Positions 10,691-23,693 are shown, counted from the first letter of the stretch. The stretch: 64,000 nucleotides of DNA from Cyanoderma ruficeps (GCA_008694505.1 VZDJ01007753.1:21080606-21144605), one strand, 5' to 3'. Made by a program: numbers and translations. The notes: generated by a model from the letters alone, not told the origin.

Positions 10691-12852
10691 TGTTTTTAAC
10701 CAAACAGGCTTAGAGTGCACAGAACCACAGGCAGGAAAGGACACCCATAATGGTCCACTACAGAGGGGCGTTTGCACAAGAAACTGCTTTTGCTATTTTT
10801 CCTCAAGAAGTACACACATTCTAAGCATCATTTACTAGTAACTGGTTTCCACCAGCAGCATCAAGTTAACCATGAGATACATCCTAGACTGCCATCATTC
10901 TATCCATTCACAAATACAGACGCATAGCAATTCTTAACTTTTTTATTCTGAATGAAGAGGAAACGGAAGATCTTCGCTTCTGTCCAGAAATCTCTTATCT
11001 GCTTAAGATTCATCTCTCAGCCTTTTAGAAAAAGGACATACACAAACTCCATCCCAAATATAAGAAGGTTTAGACAATAAAACATGTTAAAATTGCTAAA
11101 ATATATTTCAGATGGTCTGAAATACTGCAGAATTTACCAAGTGTCATGTAGCTAATGTGTCATAATACCATCCATTGTCCACTTGTGTATTCATGCTGCA
11201 TAACTTTTGCAAAAAGGAAAAAGTTTGGAGGATTTGGGGGGTTTTTTCAGAGTAGGTAACCACATAACTTTGTGTATTGCTAAAGTAAATTTCTACTTGC
11301 TTTGGCTAGAGCTGAAGCTGTATTACAAGTTTGACTATATAGTAATGTCAATATACTCTCAGAAAAAAAGGTATTTTTTAACAGTTACAAATTCAATATG
11401 TTCTAATTTTAAGAATGAACAAGTTACCAAAATAGAAATTGACTCTACACAGAAGTATGTCTTTTGTGAACACATTAAATATTTAAATTTTTTAAGAGGA
11501 AACTTTTATTACTAGCCTTCAGCAATACAGAATTAAGCAGTATACTGTATAACTTTAAAAATGAATTTTTAAAGAACCACAGTCCAGTAGTTCATTACCA
11601 AACACTATTTTGTCTTAATGTTCAGGTTGTCTTCATTCTCGAAGTTCATAATATAAAGTGATGGTGAACTTAAACTGGGCTTCCTGTGACAAAATAATAA
11701 GTCAAATATAAGCAAAATTGATTTTTATTACTCCTTTACTTGACTTGCTGCAAAAGAATTCAATGATCTAGGTGAATTAATGTATTGTTGACATGACCTT
11801 GCTCCTGAACAGTTCACTAGTTTTTCAATGCGGAATTTGAGAATAAGAAAATTCCAACAGTTATTTAAACTCCTTCTTCAGTTATGTTGCATAAATATTC
11901 CACAATTTAGAGCTGTAGTGATTTATATAGTGCATATAAATCTGTATAGCAGTTGTATTCAAAAACAGACATCCTTCAATATATTTTATATTATCAAGCA
12001 CAGAACCATGAATACACTAAATATATGCATGCATATGTTGCTGGAAAAAGACACCCTAGATTTAGTTTACTACCTACTAAGTCAACATCTACCTAATCTT
12101 GAAAATATTCAGTGCTGAAAATAAACTGATAAAATAAAATTGATGACATTGAGAATTATTCATTCTAGATAATCAACTTTGTTATTTTACTACAAGAAGA
12201 AAGAGTTTTCTCAAAAAATATATATTTTGCCTATAATTTACTCGCAGCTGCAATAGACATTCAGGAACTTTCACAGGAATGACTAACTTAAATGCAAAGT
12301 GACACAGAATTGTTTAAAAGCACATTCCTCTGTAAAACCAAGTTTTATTTGACAATACATCCCTTCCATCAAGAAAAATATAACTTTAAAAAAAAGCCAA
12401 CACGTATCTCTTAAACAAAGAAACTCAGAATTCCTGGGTTTTTACGGTAAAACAAGCAGGCATATTGAGTTGATGCACTACACAGGCCTGATTAATGTGA
12501 GACACTTACTGATTACAGATCAGGGCTGCAAAAAATGAACTAAGTAAAAATCCACAGCCACCTTCACTCTTTGATAGACAACATTCTACTCACATCTCCT
12601 CCTCTATCATGAAGTGCAGGATGCAAATAAACATCTTGATAGCATTTGAACACTAGCCACAGAATTATTCTTCTACAGGACTCCATTTCTTTAGAATTTT
12701 CTGGAATAATCTTGGAAAACAAGTAAAGTTCACCAGAAAATGCAATCTACAGTAGCTGCATTTTTCTTTACAAAATAAGGAACTATATGCAGAGTTAACA
12801 ATCTTCTATCCAAAGATGGATTTGGTAAATTTGTTTGCGCCCACCGGTTCAT

Positions 12853-13026
12853 TGTTATTGCTGAGCAGGGCTTACACAGAGCCAAGGCCTTTTCTGTTTT
12901 TCCTAAGTCCAAGCTGGCGAGGAAGCTGAGGGTGAATGGGAGACTGGGAGGCAACACAGGCAGGGCAGGTGACCCCTACTGACCAAAGGGACATTCAAGA
13001 CCATGTGACATCATGCTCAGTATATA
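12853..13026 (+). mobile_element. ERVL-type LTR, internal U3 fragment
   Basis: These 174 bp match 17920-18092 of the fuller LTR downstream with few differences. Shared words include 'TGTTATTGCTGAGCAGGG', 'TTACACAGAGCCAAGGCC', 'ACTGACCAAAGGGACATTC' and 'CCATGTGACATCATGCTCAG'. Similarity starts inside U3 and stops at the TATA box. No internal retroviral sequence lies next to it, so it is a decayed solo fragment. Confidence 0.85.
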
Positions 13027-14899
13027 CATATATTTCACTTTTTAGAGGAAATAATTGTTTTTTAATTCTGTTGTTTCTGTTCATATATAAACAGTTTAAG
13101 TCTTATTCTCATAGAAATAATGCATCCTAGCCAGTTGGTACAAAAAAAAAGGAAGATCATATAGTCAATATCCACCTACATCATGGGTAATACAGCAGCT
13201 TTAATAAAAGCTATAGGTTAGGTCATTGAATTTCTAGACGGTGTTTTGCGGGAAGCAAGTCTAAATCACCAGACAACAGTGAAAACACAGAATTAAGTAA
13301 GTAGTCAAACTGCTTTTTCACTTGATCTGACCCTTTTTTTTTGATAGAATGATAAATCTCTGTGCTGTAGTCAAATTTTACACCTGGTATAAGGCTGATG
13401 ATGTATATGAGACATTTGTGACACCCATTCCTTGGTATGCTGGATTAAAGAAGGTAATTGAAGAAAGGTGACTCAAATTAGCAAGCTGATGAAGCATACC
13501 AAGACTTCCTAAATACTAGAATAAAAATAAAGTGAGTTAACGATGTGTTTCTTATGAATAAATCCATAAAAATGATCTATTTAAAAAGAGTCTATAATTT
13601 ACCTAGTTTTCAACTTCTTAGTAGATATAGTCAATTATTCCACTAATTCTAAAACAGAAGCTCCATAAAACACCATTTTAAAGGATTCCATTACTTTCAT
13701 GTTTGAAAAGAGCAGAGCTTTTCAAACCTATAAACTCATACATCATTATTAGAATTTATTGCTTCAGTTATTGTTACTGCAACACTTGGCAAATTCATAT
13801 TTTTTCTGCCTTTTACATTGTAAAAATTACTTTGGTAAAACTGATACAGAAAACAGTTCTGGTATGGCTTATTATTTCTGCTACTGCTCTTCTACTTCAG
13901 ATACATGATGAGGAAAAATTCTGGCTGCTGAATTTATTATTTACCAAGGCAACACAGTCTTAACTATTTAGACTTCCTAATTAAGTTCATAAAAATTAAA
14001 AGCTTCTTTGATTAAATCTTATTTGGGTTGTTTTGGGTTTGAGGCTATGATCCAGAAAAATAATTTAATGTATTCATTTGCCATCTAGCTAGAACAATTC
14101 AGTTTCATTAGGTTCCTGTACTGCAAAAATAGAGCAATTTTCCTTCAATTAAGAACAATTGTGTATCACATGTTCATGCAGACATCAGATTCAGAGCAAA
14201 GTACATAACTACTTCAGAAGTCTTGCTTCGTGGTCATATCACTTTTTCTCTGCCAAATAATTAAGGTATAACCCTCAACAAAAAATTCCTTAGGGGAAAT
14301 TTCCAAAAGCTACTCTGTATTAATCTTCATTTATTTGCTAAGGCAATTCCATTCCTAATAAATAAAACAATTGTTCATTGTTACACAATGACCGCCACTC
14401 ATGTATAGTACGAGGTACAGATTTGACTAATTGAAGTTTTGAATATTTTGGATTTTGCTCTTGTTGAACGACATTTCTCACTTGAAAAATAATTTTTATT
14501 ACAGTTACAAAGCAAGTGTATGAGATGCACTTTTCATTTTGCCTACTCTTTCAAAGAAAAAAAGCAACTTTTTCTTTTTTTGACTAGTCATGAGAAAAAC
14601 GAAACAGGAAACAAAGTAAAACCTCAAAAAACACTTTTAAGTCTCAAAAAGACCCAAACCACATAGAAACAAAGAAACAAAACAAAAATTAACTACACCC
14701 TATTAGGCTTACACACTTCTTTCTGTAGTTACTATAAATGCAACCTAGCAGGTTTTTACTGGTGACTCAACATTGATCAGCAGTCCCCAAACATTACTAC
14801 AGATATCAGCGGAATCCTGAAGTTCACTGGATAGTGGGTAGCTATTAGGAGCAGCTTTGCCTTACCAATCACATGGAGAAAGGTATGCTACAGACATGG
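13027..14899. other. Intronic AT-rich sequence, no feature seen
   Basis: No exon, RNA gene or recognisable repeat family is seen. Confidence 0.55.
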
Positions 14900-15640
14900 T
14901 GTCCTGATTTAGGGCAAATTTGGGAGAAAACCCCTGAACAGGGTCCCTCTTGGAGGCAGACCCAAACAGCCACACCCCCCAGGCGGTCTGGGAAAACAAT
15001 TTCCTTGGAGAAAAGTAGAAAAAACTATTTATTTAACAAACAAAGCACCCGCAAGCATAAAGAATGAATAATAGGAAACAGTAAACCCTCTGCAGTGAGA
15101 TGGCAAATTGAGAAAGTCCTTGCCGTGGGTGTAGCTCGACTCTGTCAGTCCTTTATTTGTCCCTCCAGAGGTCCAAGCCGCAGTGGGCCACAGGTGCGAG
15201 CTCCCCAGCGCTCCTCTGGGTTTTTTCAGTCCAGAGCAGCTTTAAACAGTCCCAAGAAAAGGAAAAAAAAAAAACAGTCCAGGGAAATTCTCTGCTTCAG
15301 CTAGCTAAACTAACTAAAAGCAAAAAAGATTTCTGTCTTGCTGCTTTCCATGCCTCCGATGAACAACACAAGACAACAACGAGAAAAAAATGCAGAGGAC
15401 TGAAGCTGTTTTTCAAAACAAACTGCCCGCTTCTTCTTTCCCTGCTTCACTCTCAAAATCAGTCTTAAAGGCACAGAACTCAATATACAGCACACACAGT
15501 ACAGACCATGGGGATACAACCATCAGAAAGTCACCCTAGGGCACATGGTAATGTGAAGGAGCAGGAAATCACCCTCAGTCTGCACTTCGAAAGGGAGGAC
15601 AACTTGTGAACCTTCTCTTTGGACATAAACCAAGGGTGAA
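14900..15640 (-). mobile_element. LTR-like retroelement, minus orientation
   Basis: The left edge TGTCCTGATTTAGGGC, read on the minus strand, gives an end of ...CAGGACA, a CA-type LTR terminus. On the minus strand an AATAAA-type signal lies near 15030. Base composition is richer than the flanks, with A-runs and CpGs. The wording resembles an avian ERV LTR family I have met in songbirds, but the family name and the far edge are uncertain; the element may extend to about 15.8 kb. No viral coding sequence is recognised. Confidence 0.6.
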
Positions 15641-17813
15641 CATAAGGAAAGAAAGCGTATTGTGTCTTCCTGGACAGTTTTGTTGTGTATTCTTTTACTC
15701 ACCTTTCTTCTTCAGATCAAAACAATGACAAGTCACCCAGTTCTTCAACAACTCAAATCCCTCTTTTTAGGTTAATTTGAGTAATATGAACTTTAATCCT
15801 ATGCTTCCTTATGAAATTAGAAACAAACAGAACAAAGAGGCAATGCGCAATACATATGATCCACGTTGAAGCTGTGTGAATATTTAAAAAGTTTTGAAAT
15901 TTAAACAATTATTTTGAAACTTATGTTTGGTCACAAATATTTGTCCTAATTCAAATACTCTTATAAGTAACTTTATACTTCTATTCAACTTAAAAGGCTG
16001 TGCAACAGGTACTCACATTACCATATTCTATTCAGCATTTTCATGTTTAAGAGTTTCAATCATATTGTCAGGCAGCAGAAGAAAAAAACCTGTGCCTGCT
16101 CATCAAAAAACATAAATCACAAATTATAATAATGCGAAAAAATTTAAAGAAAATGTAAACTGCTAAGAAAGATAAATTATCAGAACAAATTTAATTAGTA
16201 CCTTTTTTAAAAAAAGAGACTCAAACAACATTTCCAGTCATTAAACCATTTTTATTTTTTTTCTCTTACGTACATGCCAGAAAAGCAAATGTTTCCTCCT
16301 TACAGAACTGCCAATTTTGTCTCACAGCAGTTACATTCTGCCATTCTGCCAAACAGACAGGAATCTTCTGTATATCTCTTGAGAGCACTTCTTTTCCCCA
16401 CACTAAAAAGAAAAATTCAATAAATACTAACATACTTGCTTCATAAATTAATACAAGAAATATTATTTACTAGGCATATATCCAAAGATAACCTAAAGCA
16501 AGGTTTAACATCAGAGTCAGCTTATGAACCAAAGAAAGGTTCATAAAAGATTCATTATAGTTATATATTATAGTTATATTTTTCACTTCTGTAATTAGAA
16601 AAGCTTATACAGGCCTGCTGCAATATGATAAAATTCATTAGATTTTAGAACTCCACACAGAAGTGCATACTGCATGAATATTTTGGTCTGAAAATACAGA
16701 CATCACAGTCATGTAATTGAATCAGGAAGAGGTCACATGAATATATCATCTTAGGCTTTGCTTTAAATGTCTATAAATAAATATTCTTGTAAGCAGTATG
16801 TGTTAACATCTAAAACAAAGGTGTACTTAGACACCTCATACTGTAGATCACCACAAAACCCATAAAAAACATAGGAAACCAATATCCAGAGCAGATTTTA
16901 AATCAATGGTGGTCATGATGAGGGAGAGTCTCAGGAGATTTAGCTTTACTTCCAGTACTTGCTATTGGTTGTTTTTAAAATCTTTTTATAAATTAAAAGC
17001 CTTTATTTCTTTGTAGTAACATACCAAGACGGGGTCTGTCTGGGGCCTGTCTTCTCCCAGTGAGCATACGAATTTCTCCCAGTAACCACAGCCTGTCCAC
17101 TGCAAATGGATCCTTATGATGACAGCAGAGTTCTTTGATGGAAATTCACACAGCACCCTCTGACAGTTCTCAGAAGATTTTAAAAATAGAGTTGGGGTTT
17201 CCGTTGTCAGTCTACTCCTTCAACAGTGGTTTGGTCCAAAGCCTAGTCATAACTCTGGAACATACTCCCATATCTTATATCAAGCAATCAGCAAGGCAGA
17301 ATAAGCAAATATACAGCAATAAAACACAAAAAAAGAAACCAAACAAAAACAAAACAACAAAACTCTTTGAATAAAAAATTGCTTCAAAAAGTCAAGTAGT
17401 GTAATAGTGACCATTTTGCTTGGGTTTTTTTTTCAATCCAAATCCAGGTGGTATAGTTGCCATAGAAGCATTTAGGTAGTGTGCTGCCCTTTGTATCACA
17501 GCTTTCTCCACCTCTCCCTTTATGCAGTTCTTTGTGGAAATGAGACAGCATGAGAGAGTGACCACAAAGGAACACCATATACCAAGACCAAGTGTAATAT
17601 CCAAAATATTTATCCATCATCTATCATTAAAGCTGAGTACTAAATATTCTCTAAAAATCACTCCTTCGATTTCAAACTCTAATGCACAAGAAAATGAAGA
17701 CTTACTAATAGGTCTGGGGAAAACTAGCTGTGCAGACCAGGTTGGTGTACCTCAGGAAAATTAAATATGTCCAAATAAAATATCAAACAGAGCTGTGTCT
17801 TTCTTTAAGGAAG
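15641..17813. other. Intronic AT-rich sequence, little seen
   Basis: The first 200 bases may belong to the LTR-like element on the left. On the minus strand a donor-like GGTGAGT occurs at about 15700 next to a short open frame, too weak to call an exon. The rest shows no feature. Confidence 0.5.
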
Positions 17814-18086
17814 TGTTCTTGTTTTAGCAAGGGTAGAGTCAATCCTCTTCACAGTGGCTAGTACAGGACTATGTTTTGGATTTGTGCTGAACAGAGAGTT
17901 AATAACATAGAGATGTTTCTGTTATTGCTGAGCAGGGTTTACACAGAGCCAAGGCCTTTTCTGCTTTTCCTAAGGCCAAGCTGGTGATGAAGATGGGGGT
18001 GCATGGGAGGCTGGGAGGTGACACAGCCAGGGCAGTGATCCCAACTGACCAAAGGGACATTCCAGACCATGTGACATCATGCTCAG

Positions 18087-18094
18087 TATATAAA
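18087..18094 (+). promoter_or_regulatory. LTR TATA box
   Basis: TATATAAA follows 'CATGCTCAG' at the U3/R side of the solo LTR. Position and spacing to the poly(A) signal fit an LTR promoter. It points to the plus strand, antisense to RYR3. Confidence 0.75.
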
Positions 18095-18273
18095 GTGGGG
18101 GGAGAAAGGAGAAATAGGGGGACATTTGGAGTGTTGGTGTTAGTCTTCCCAAGTCACCATTACAGATGATGGGGCCCTGCTCCCCTGGAGATGGTTTCCC
18201 CGGCTTGCCCATGGGAAGCACTGAATTCATTCTTTGTTTTGCTTTGCTGGTCTGCACAGCTTTTGCTTTCCCT

Positions 18274-18279
18274 ATTAAA
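18274..18279 (+). promoter_or_regulatory. LTR polyadenylation signal
   Basis: An ATTAAA hexamer about 185 bp downstream of the LTR TATA box, as expected near the end of R in an ERVL LTR. Confidence 0.7.
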
Positions 18280-18562
18280 CAGTCTTTGTCTCAATCCAGG
18301 AGTTTTCTGGTTTTTACCCTTCTGATTCTCTCCCTGATTCCAGTGGTGGGAGAGTGAGCAAGTGGCTGCATGGGGCTTCATTGCTGCCTGGGGTTCAATC
18401 ATGATAGAAACAAAGTGACAATTATATACATGTTAATTAACAGAACGCCAGATTGACTAAAAGCATCAAGACATACACCATGCTGATCAAGGAACTGGAA
18501 TTATCCTAGAAAGGTGTACTCTTCCAAAGTACCTCATCATTACTTACTGAATGGACAGGTTA

Positions 18563-19028
18563 GAGCAGGTCCCAAGGAGGGCTGTGAAACAGTCAGAGGT
18601 TTGGAGCAGCTCTCTCGTCAAGAAAGTCTGAGAGGGTGGGAACAATTCATGGAGAAGGCTGAGAGAGCTGGAGTTTTTCATCCTGGAGAAGAGAAGGCCT
18701 CAGGGAGATCTCAATGAAGCATTTCAATGCTTAAGGGAATTTAAAGATGAAGAGAGACTTTTTACCAAGGCTTGTAAGGACAGGATAAGGAACAACAACT
18801 CCTTTTAAGCTAAGGAGTGTAGATTCAGACTGGACTCAAGAAAGAACTATTTTAGAATGAGAGTGATAAGACACCAGAACACGTTGTCCAGAAAAGCTGT
18901 GGATGTCCCATCACTGGAACAGGTCTCTGAGCAACCTGATCCAGTGAAAAATGTCCCTGCCCATGGCAGGGCTGGAGTAGATGATCTTTAAAGTTCCCTT
19001 CTGACCCAAACCATTTTATGATTCTATG
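18563..19028 (+). mobile_element. CR1 LINE 3' fragment
   Basis: About 465 bp of CR1 in plus orientation: 'GAGCAGGTCCCAAGGAGGGC', 'CATCCTGGAGAAGAGAAGGC', 'AGAAAAGCTGTGGATGTCCC', 'CCTGCCCATGGCAGGGCTGG', ending 'CCATTTTATGATTCTATGAG'. It is antisense to RYR3. Confidence 0.93.
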
Positions 19029-22000
19029 AGTTGTAGCGCCAGTACTGGCATGCTTTGCAACTCTCACATTCATACCCTCTGGGAAAGGTTATATAAACAA
19101 CTGAAGAAATATACTAGATACATTAGGAAAGGAAGGTGTTATAGTTCATTTTAATGGAGCATCCTTTTCAGAGAGAAGTTAATGTAAGATACCTTATTGT
19201 GTATATACCTAGTTGCATATATTTGGTCTGTTTTATCCATTTCTTGTACATCTGGTGCAAGTGAAGCAGGCTAGCCAGTTAGCAACAGGAAGATATAACA
19301 TAGGATACCCACTACAACAAATTTACAAAGAACTCCTTTTAATTTCAGAAATTAACTGGCAACTGAAATTCACAGATGTAAGAGATTTTGAAGTAATAAA
19401 CTAAATCTGCAGGGTTTAGCTTAGAAATTTTTACTGTTTGAAAGATGACCATCAATGGAATAGCCAGTGTCCTGTCTCAATTACAGATGAACCAATTTAA
19501 AAAGCTTGACACCTGACAGCAAGAAGGAATCCAAATAGAAGCTGTCAGCCTTTTGGAATCTTAGTGCATGACCACTACCAGATTAGTAAAGATACCAACA
19601 ACAACAAACATTTAGATCATATCTATTTCAAAATGAGCATGGGTGTGCACTGTATTTAGCATATTCTTTAAACCTTGTATTCTGTATATGACTAGTCTCT
19701 CTGAACTATCAACTATAAATATTTCAGATATTTATTAAATACCACACTTTGTATTTGTATTTTTTCTCCCTTTTACATTGTAAAAAATTGTTAAAGATTT
19801 GTAAAAGATGTAAGATTTCCCTTTTGGACTAACATTTTTAACTAGGAAACTTAAATGCTGACTTCAAAGCAAAAATTGTATGGATTTTCTTACAGAACCC
19901 AATATCATTCAGGATTTTAAACATCGTCTATATTAACTGTTGACAAAAGGAACACTTAGCGTACAGCTTTGAAAATTAGGGACATACAATAAGACAAAAA
20001 ATTATCTACCTTTAATTTTTGGAATTCAAAACAAATTCAAAAAGGTCCTAAAAAGATTAAAGAAAGCAGAATTTACTCAGTCACTATATGAAGTTTTAAG
20101 CTAACTGCTTTCTACATGAAGATAGGAGAAACCTTTACAGATAGTTTTTTTTTAAAATAGTATTCTCAGAGGAGATTTTACAACATCACAGTGACCTGAA
20201 TTTAAGTCTTATCCTTGTCAGGTGTAGACAGCAGAACCACAGACAAACAGACAGTAGCATTTCAACACATACAGAGAGTTTGCGCAACCCAGGACTCTGC
20301 ACCAGGTCTCAGAATCAGAGTGAGTCTGTGAATAGCCAATAAATACTTACATGCCCTTTATCCAGATTTTAAAAGGAAAGAAAAAAAAATACATGAGAGC
20401 TGGAATGTTGCCATATAAATAATTTTTTGCCAATGATCCAAAAATGATATGACATCAGTTATTAGATAAGATAGGTCTGAAGCAGAAATGCAAGGTACCA
20501 CAGGGTCTAGAATCATTAAATGTCTCTTTGTAACTATTTTATATCTTGGGGAAGACAATGACAGGTTTTAAAGAGATTTTAATCAAGAAACCAGAGGTTT
20601 AGATAAAATCTGAGGCTTCTTCCCCAAGCCTTCTATAGACAAGACATAAATATGGCTGTGAACACATAGCTGATGAGGTGGCATGCAAACATAGATTGAT
20701 AAAAATGGGAGAGCTATGAAACAGGTTCAAATTTATTTGTGTATATGAGGGATCACAAATTATACAAAGAAAGAATTCTAAAGTAAGTACAATACCTGTA
20801 GTTACACTGTGGTAGAAAATATACAGATATAATAATGTATGTTTGATCATTCAGTGAATAAAGAGATGTATTAAAGGGTGTAGAGGACATTGACAATGTT
20901 TTACATGCAGTGCTGTTCCTCAAACAATTAAGTAAATTTCTCTGATAATATCCTTATTGAAAAAATGTCAGAACAGTGTACCATCATATATGTGGTGGTA
21001 TATATTACCTAGACAAAAAGAATTCTGAGCATAATTTTTAAAATTTAGTAGAAAATTATATATATATATATGATTCAGTGTCCATCACAATTACTTCCCC
21101 AATGTTAAACCGCAGAATTAAAGAAACTTTGTAGTTTATAGAGCTATAGTGCCTACAAATTATTTTAAAATATGCTTGATATGAGGATAGAATGCCTTTG
21201 AAATCCAGCTGTATCTTCCATTTCTTAATCCATATTTCATTATGCTGATACTGCACTATGTGTATGCACACACCTGTTAGTTTGTTGTGCTTTTTCTATC
21301 AGTAAAACTTTTTAAAGAAGTCTGCTAAGAGGAATTACATTCCTATTTCAACAAAAAATTCTGAAGTCCATAAATTACTGTCATGTATATTTGACCTTAA
21401 ATATCCATTACAATTCTGAATTATGATTCCTGAAATTTAATTCAGAAGTGAACTCTCTGATATTTTTGGAAATTCCTTTAAACAAAAACCTCGCTTTTAA
21501 ACAAAAACCTCAGTAATCATCCACATCTGTTACAGTTCAAAAGAGAAAAGGCATCAGAGGCAGGAAAAATTACAACAGAAATCTTTCAAACAGGATTTGA
21601 AAAACACAGCAGATACTTTAACAGCCTTCATACAAAATACATGGGAGGAAAAAAAGACTGAATGAAGTAGAAGAGCTAGCATATTATTTAAGTACATTCA
21701 AATTTAAGTAGATTCAACTGCTGTCCATTCCATGTCAAGCATTCACACATATTAAAAAAAGCTGGGCTATAGAAAGTGAAATACTCGAGGTTTAGACAAG
21801 AACTGGCAGGGACGAGATATTGAAAGAGCATAAATGAATTATATCTATCAACTACACCCTCCAAAATAAAATATTCAAACCACCAACACACAGCTGCATG
21901 GCAGTTTTCCCTGCATAGTGGTTTAAGTCTTACAATTATTGCTACTCCAGTAGGAGATACCTACAAATCTGCAAGCCGGGGAAATGCCCTAAAAAAGTGA

Positions 22001-22539
22001 CAGATCAGTCACTATCCTCTAGCAAACTGAGTGGGAATATGTGAGCTAACTACATGTTCAGTCACTGATTTCATTTCATTGGATCTATAATTAAGGGCAA
22101 GTACAATTGCTGGAAATAGAATGATTTCTATAAAATTAGGGAAAATATTTCTCAGTGTCTACTAATTGATGTTACAAAGTGTAATAAAGACATATTAGTT
22201 TGCTTTGTGCTTTTTTCATAAATTAGGAAAGTGCATGTAATTTTGCAATTAAGTTGCTTTCTATAGAGAAGTTAGTATGACTGTGTTCCCCACTTCTCCT
22301 GTCCCAGATAAGTTGTTAGCAGTGCTTACTTACTTACAAAGGACTTCATGAGGTTTGCCTAAGAATTCTGTAACACCTGTTCTACCAAAAATCAGCCAAC
22401 ACATTCACTAGCAGATTAGAGCCAACCTTGATAAGCTTTCAGCAGGGAAGTTCATAAAATTTAAATGTTTAATAATCACTTACACACTTCCCACTTTACA
22501 AATTCATATCAAATTATGTTCACCAACCAGCCACATCAA
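19029..22539. other. Intronic AT-rich sequence, little seen
   Basis: It holds a short (TA)n run (about 21056-21071) and a 19-bp tandem duplication near 21477-21513. I see no exon or transposon. Confidence 0.55.
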
Positions 22540-23366
22540 GAAGCAAAGGATACCCAACTGTCTTGTCACCAGGCAGCAGGAGGGGACCTAAGAGATGAGG
22601 GGAATGGAGCCAGGTCTCTGCTCAAGGCGGGAGGTGAATCCCCTCCCAGCCTACCTCACCTTCCCAGGTGTCCTTATACAATAGGAATGAGGCTCTGGAT
22701 GTGAGGGTCAGGCACATGGCAACACGACTAAGATTCACAGGCTGGGAAATTGGCCACGGTGAATTAGTCTACCTGACACACCATGGCTACCTCAGTTATG
22801 GAAAAAAAGGTGTGCATGACTCCCTTCTGAGAGAAACAGAGGGATCACTATGCTGACCAGACCCACACCATAGAGAAGTCTGCTGCCTCCTTGGGGTCCA
22901 GGTTGGAGATGTAACCAAAAAACTCTCAAGCCTGGAGAGATATTTTTATAATAATCTTTGATTATTATCCATTACTCTTTTACAGGCGAGCAGCCATGAA
23001 GTCCCAAGAAGTCAGAGGAATATCAAGAGGGACCTCACCGCTTTAGGATAACTTGTTGAAGCATCTGGAGCACAAGTAATGTTCTCTATTGTTGCAGTTG
23101 CAGGGGAAGGTGGGAGTAGGAAAATCACAGTGATGAGTAACTACTCTGAGCCTGGTGTTACCAGAAGGATTTGTGGTTTTTCAATCACAGATCAGTTTAC
23201 AAAACACCAAGACTGCTGACAACAGATGGGGCACACCTGTCCCAAAGCAGAAAAAAGATCTTCACATAGGCTTTAGCGGGGCTCACTAAAAGAACTTTAA
23301 ATTAGATTTGAAGGGAGAAAGGGATAAAACCAGGCTTGCTAGAGATAAGCCTGGGGGTAGCACATC
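22540..23366 (+). mobile_element. CR1 ORF1 (esterase region) remnant
   Basis: The plus strand contains degenerate coding wording of the CR1 ORF1 esterase domain: 'HDSLLRETEGSLC' near 22815, matching the GDSL-type 'GDSLLRGTE' block with Gly changed to His, followed by a 'P-D-P...REVCCLLGVQVGDVTKKL' segment. The region then runs through the ORF1 end and the inter-ORF 'AAACCAGGCTTGCTAG' stretch. Stops and frameshifts break the frame. CR1 ORF1 esterases (SGNH hydrolase fold) are described for CR1 LINEs. It is continuous with the CR1 3' tail that follows, so ORF2 is missing. Confidence 0.7.
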
Positions 23367-23690
23367 AGGGACTTTATCACTTTCTACAACTACCTGAAGG
23401 AGATTACAGCCTGGTGGGTGTCAGCATCTTCTCACAGGTAACAAGGGACAGGATGAAAGGAAATTGTCTGAAGTTGCAAGAGAGGTTTAGATTGGATCTC
23501 AGAAAAATCTTCACTGAAAGGGCAGTAAGGCATTGGAATATGCTGCCCAGGAAAGTGGTGGAATCACCAGCTCTGGGTTCAGTGTGGCACTTGGGGACAT
23601 TATTTAGTGTTGAACAATGTGGTACTATGTTAACAGTTGAACTCAGTGATCTTAGAGGTTTTTTCCAATCTTAAAAATTCTGTTTCTGTC
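23367..23690 (+). mobile_element. CR1 LINE 3' tail
   Basis: It reads 'AGGGACTTTATCACTTTCTA', 'AGATTGGATCTCAGAAAAAT', 'GCATTGGAATATGCTGCCCA', 'GTGGCACTTGGGGACATTAT', then 'GATCTTAGAGGTTTTTTCCA'. These are typical of CR1 3' regions. It joins directly to the ORF1 remnant on its left, implying a deletion of the reverse-transcriptase ORF in one element, or two adjacent copies. Confidence 0.88.
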
Positions 23691-23693
23691 CTG

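Larger units (their letters stand above)
9831..12852. other. Intronic sequence, only simple-sequence features
   Basis: AT-rich. The notable parts are a G-run tract (10601-10641) and an adjoining (TTGG)n run (about 10671-10690). I see no exon or transposon. Confidence 0.6.
17814..18406 (+). mobile_element. Near-complete solo LTR, avian ERVL type
   Basis: It runs from 'TGTTCTTGTTTTAGCAAGGG' to 'GGGGTTCAATCATGATA', the positions where the family normally has TGTCTTGGTTTAGC and ...AACCACGACA. U3 has the 'TATTGCTGAGCAGGG' block. The TATA box TATATAAA is at 18087-18094 and the polyadenylation signal ATTAAA at 18274-18279, followed by 'CTTTGTCTCAATCC'. No retroviral internal region flanks it, so it is a solo LTR. 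Terminal bases have drifted, and a clear target-site duplication is not visible. Family assignment is from memory of avian ERVL LTRs. Confidence 0.88.

Noticed and set aside
11207..12118. Intronic ORFs of about 100 codons as nested genes
   Set aside because: AT-rich random composition, no family resemblance and no splice or promoter context.
15095..15519. Overlapping ORFs on both strands as coding exons
   Set aside because: They lie within an LTR-like element and show no domain.
22465..22856. Two plus-strand ORFs as a cellular gene
   Set aside because: Their wording matches the ORF1/esterase part of CR1 with broken frames, so they are retrotransposon remnants.
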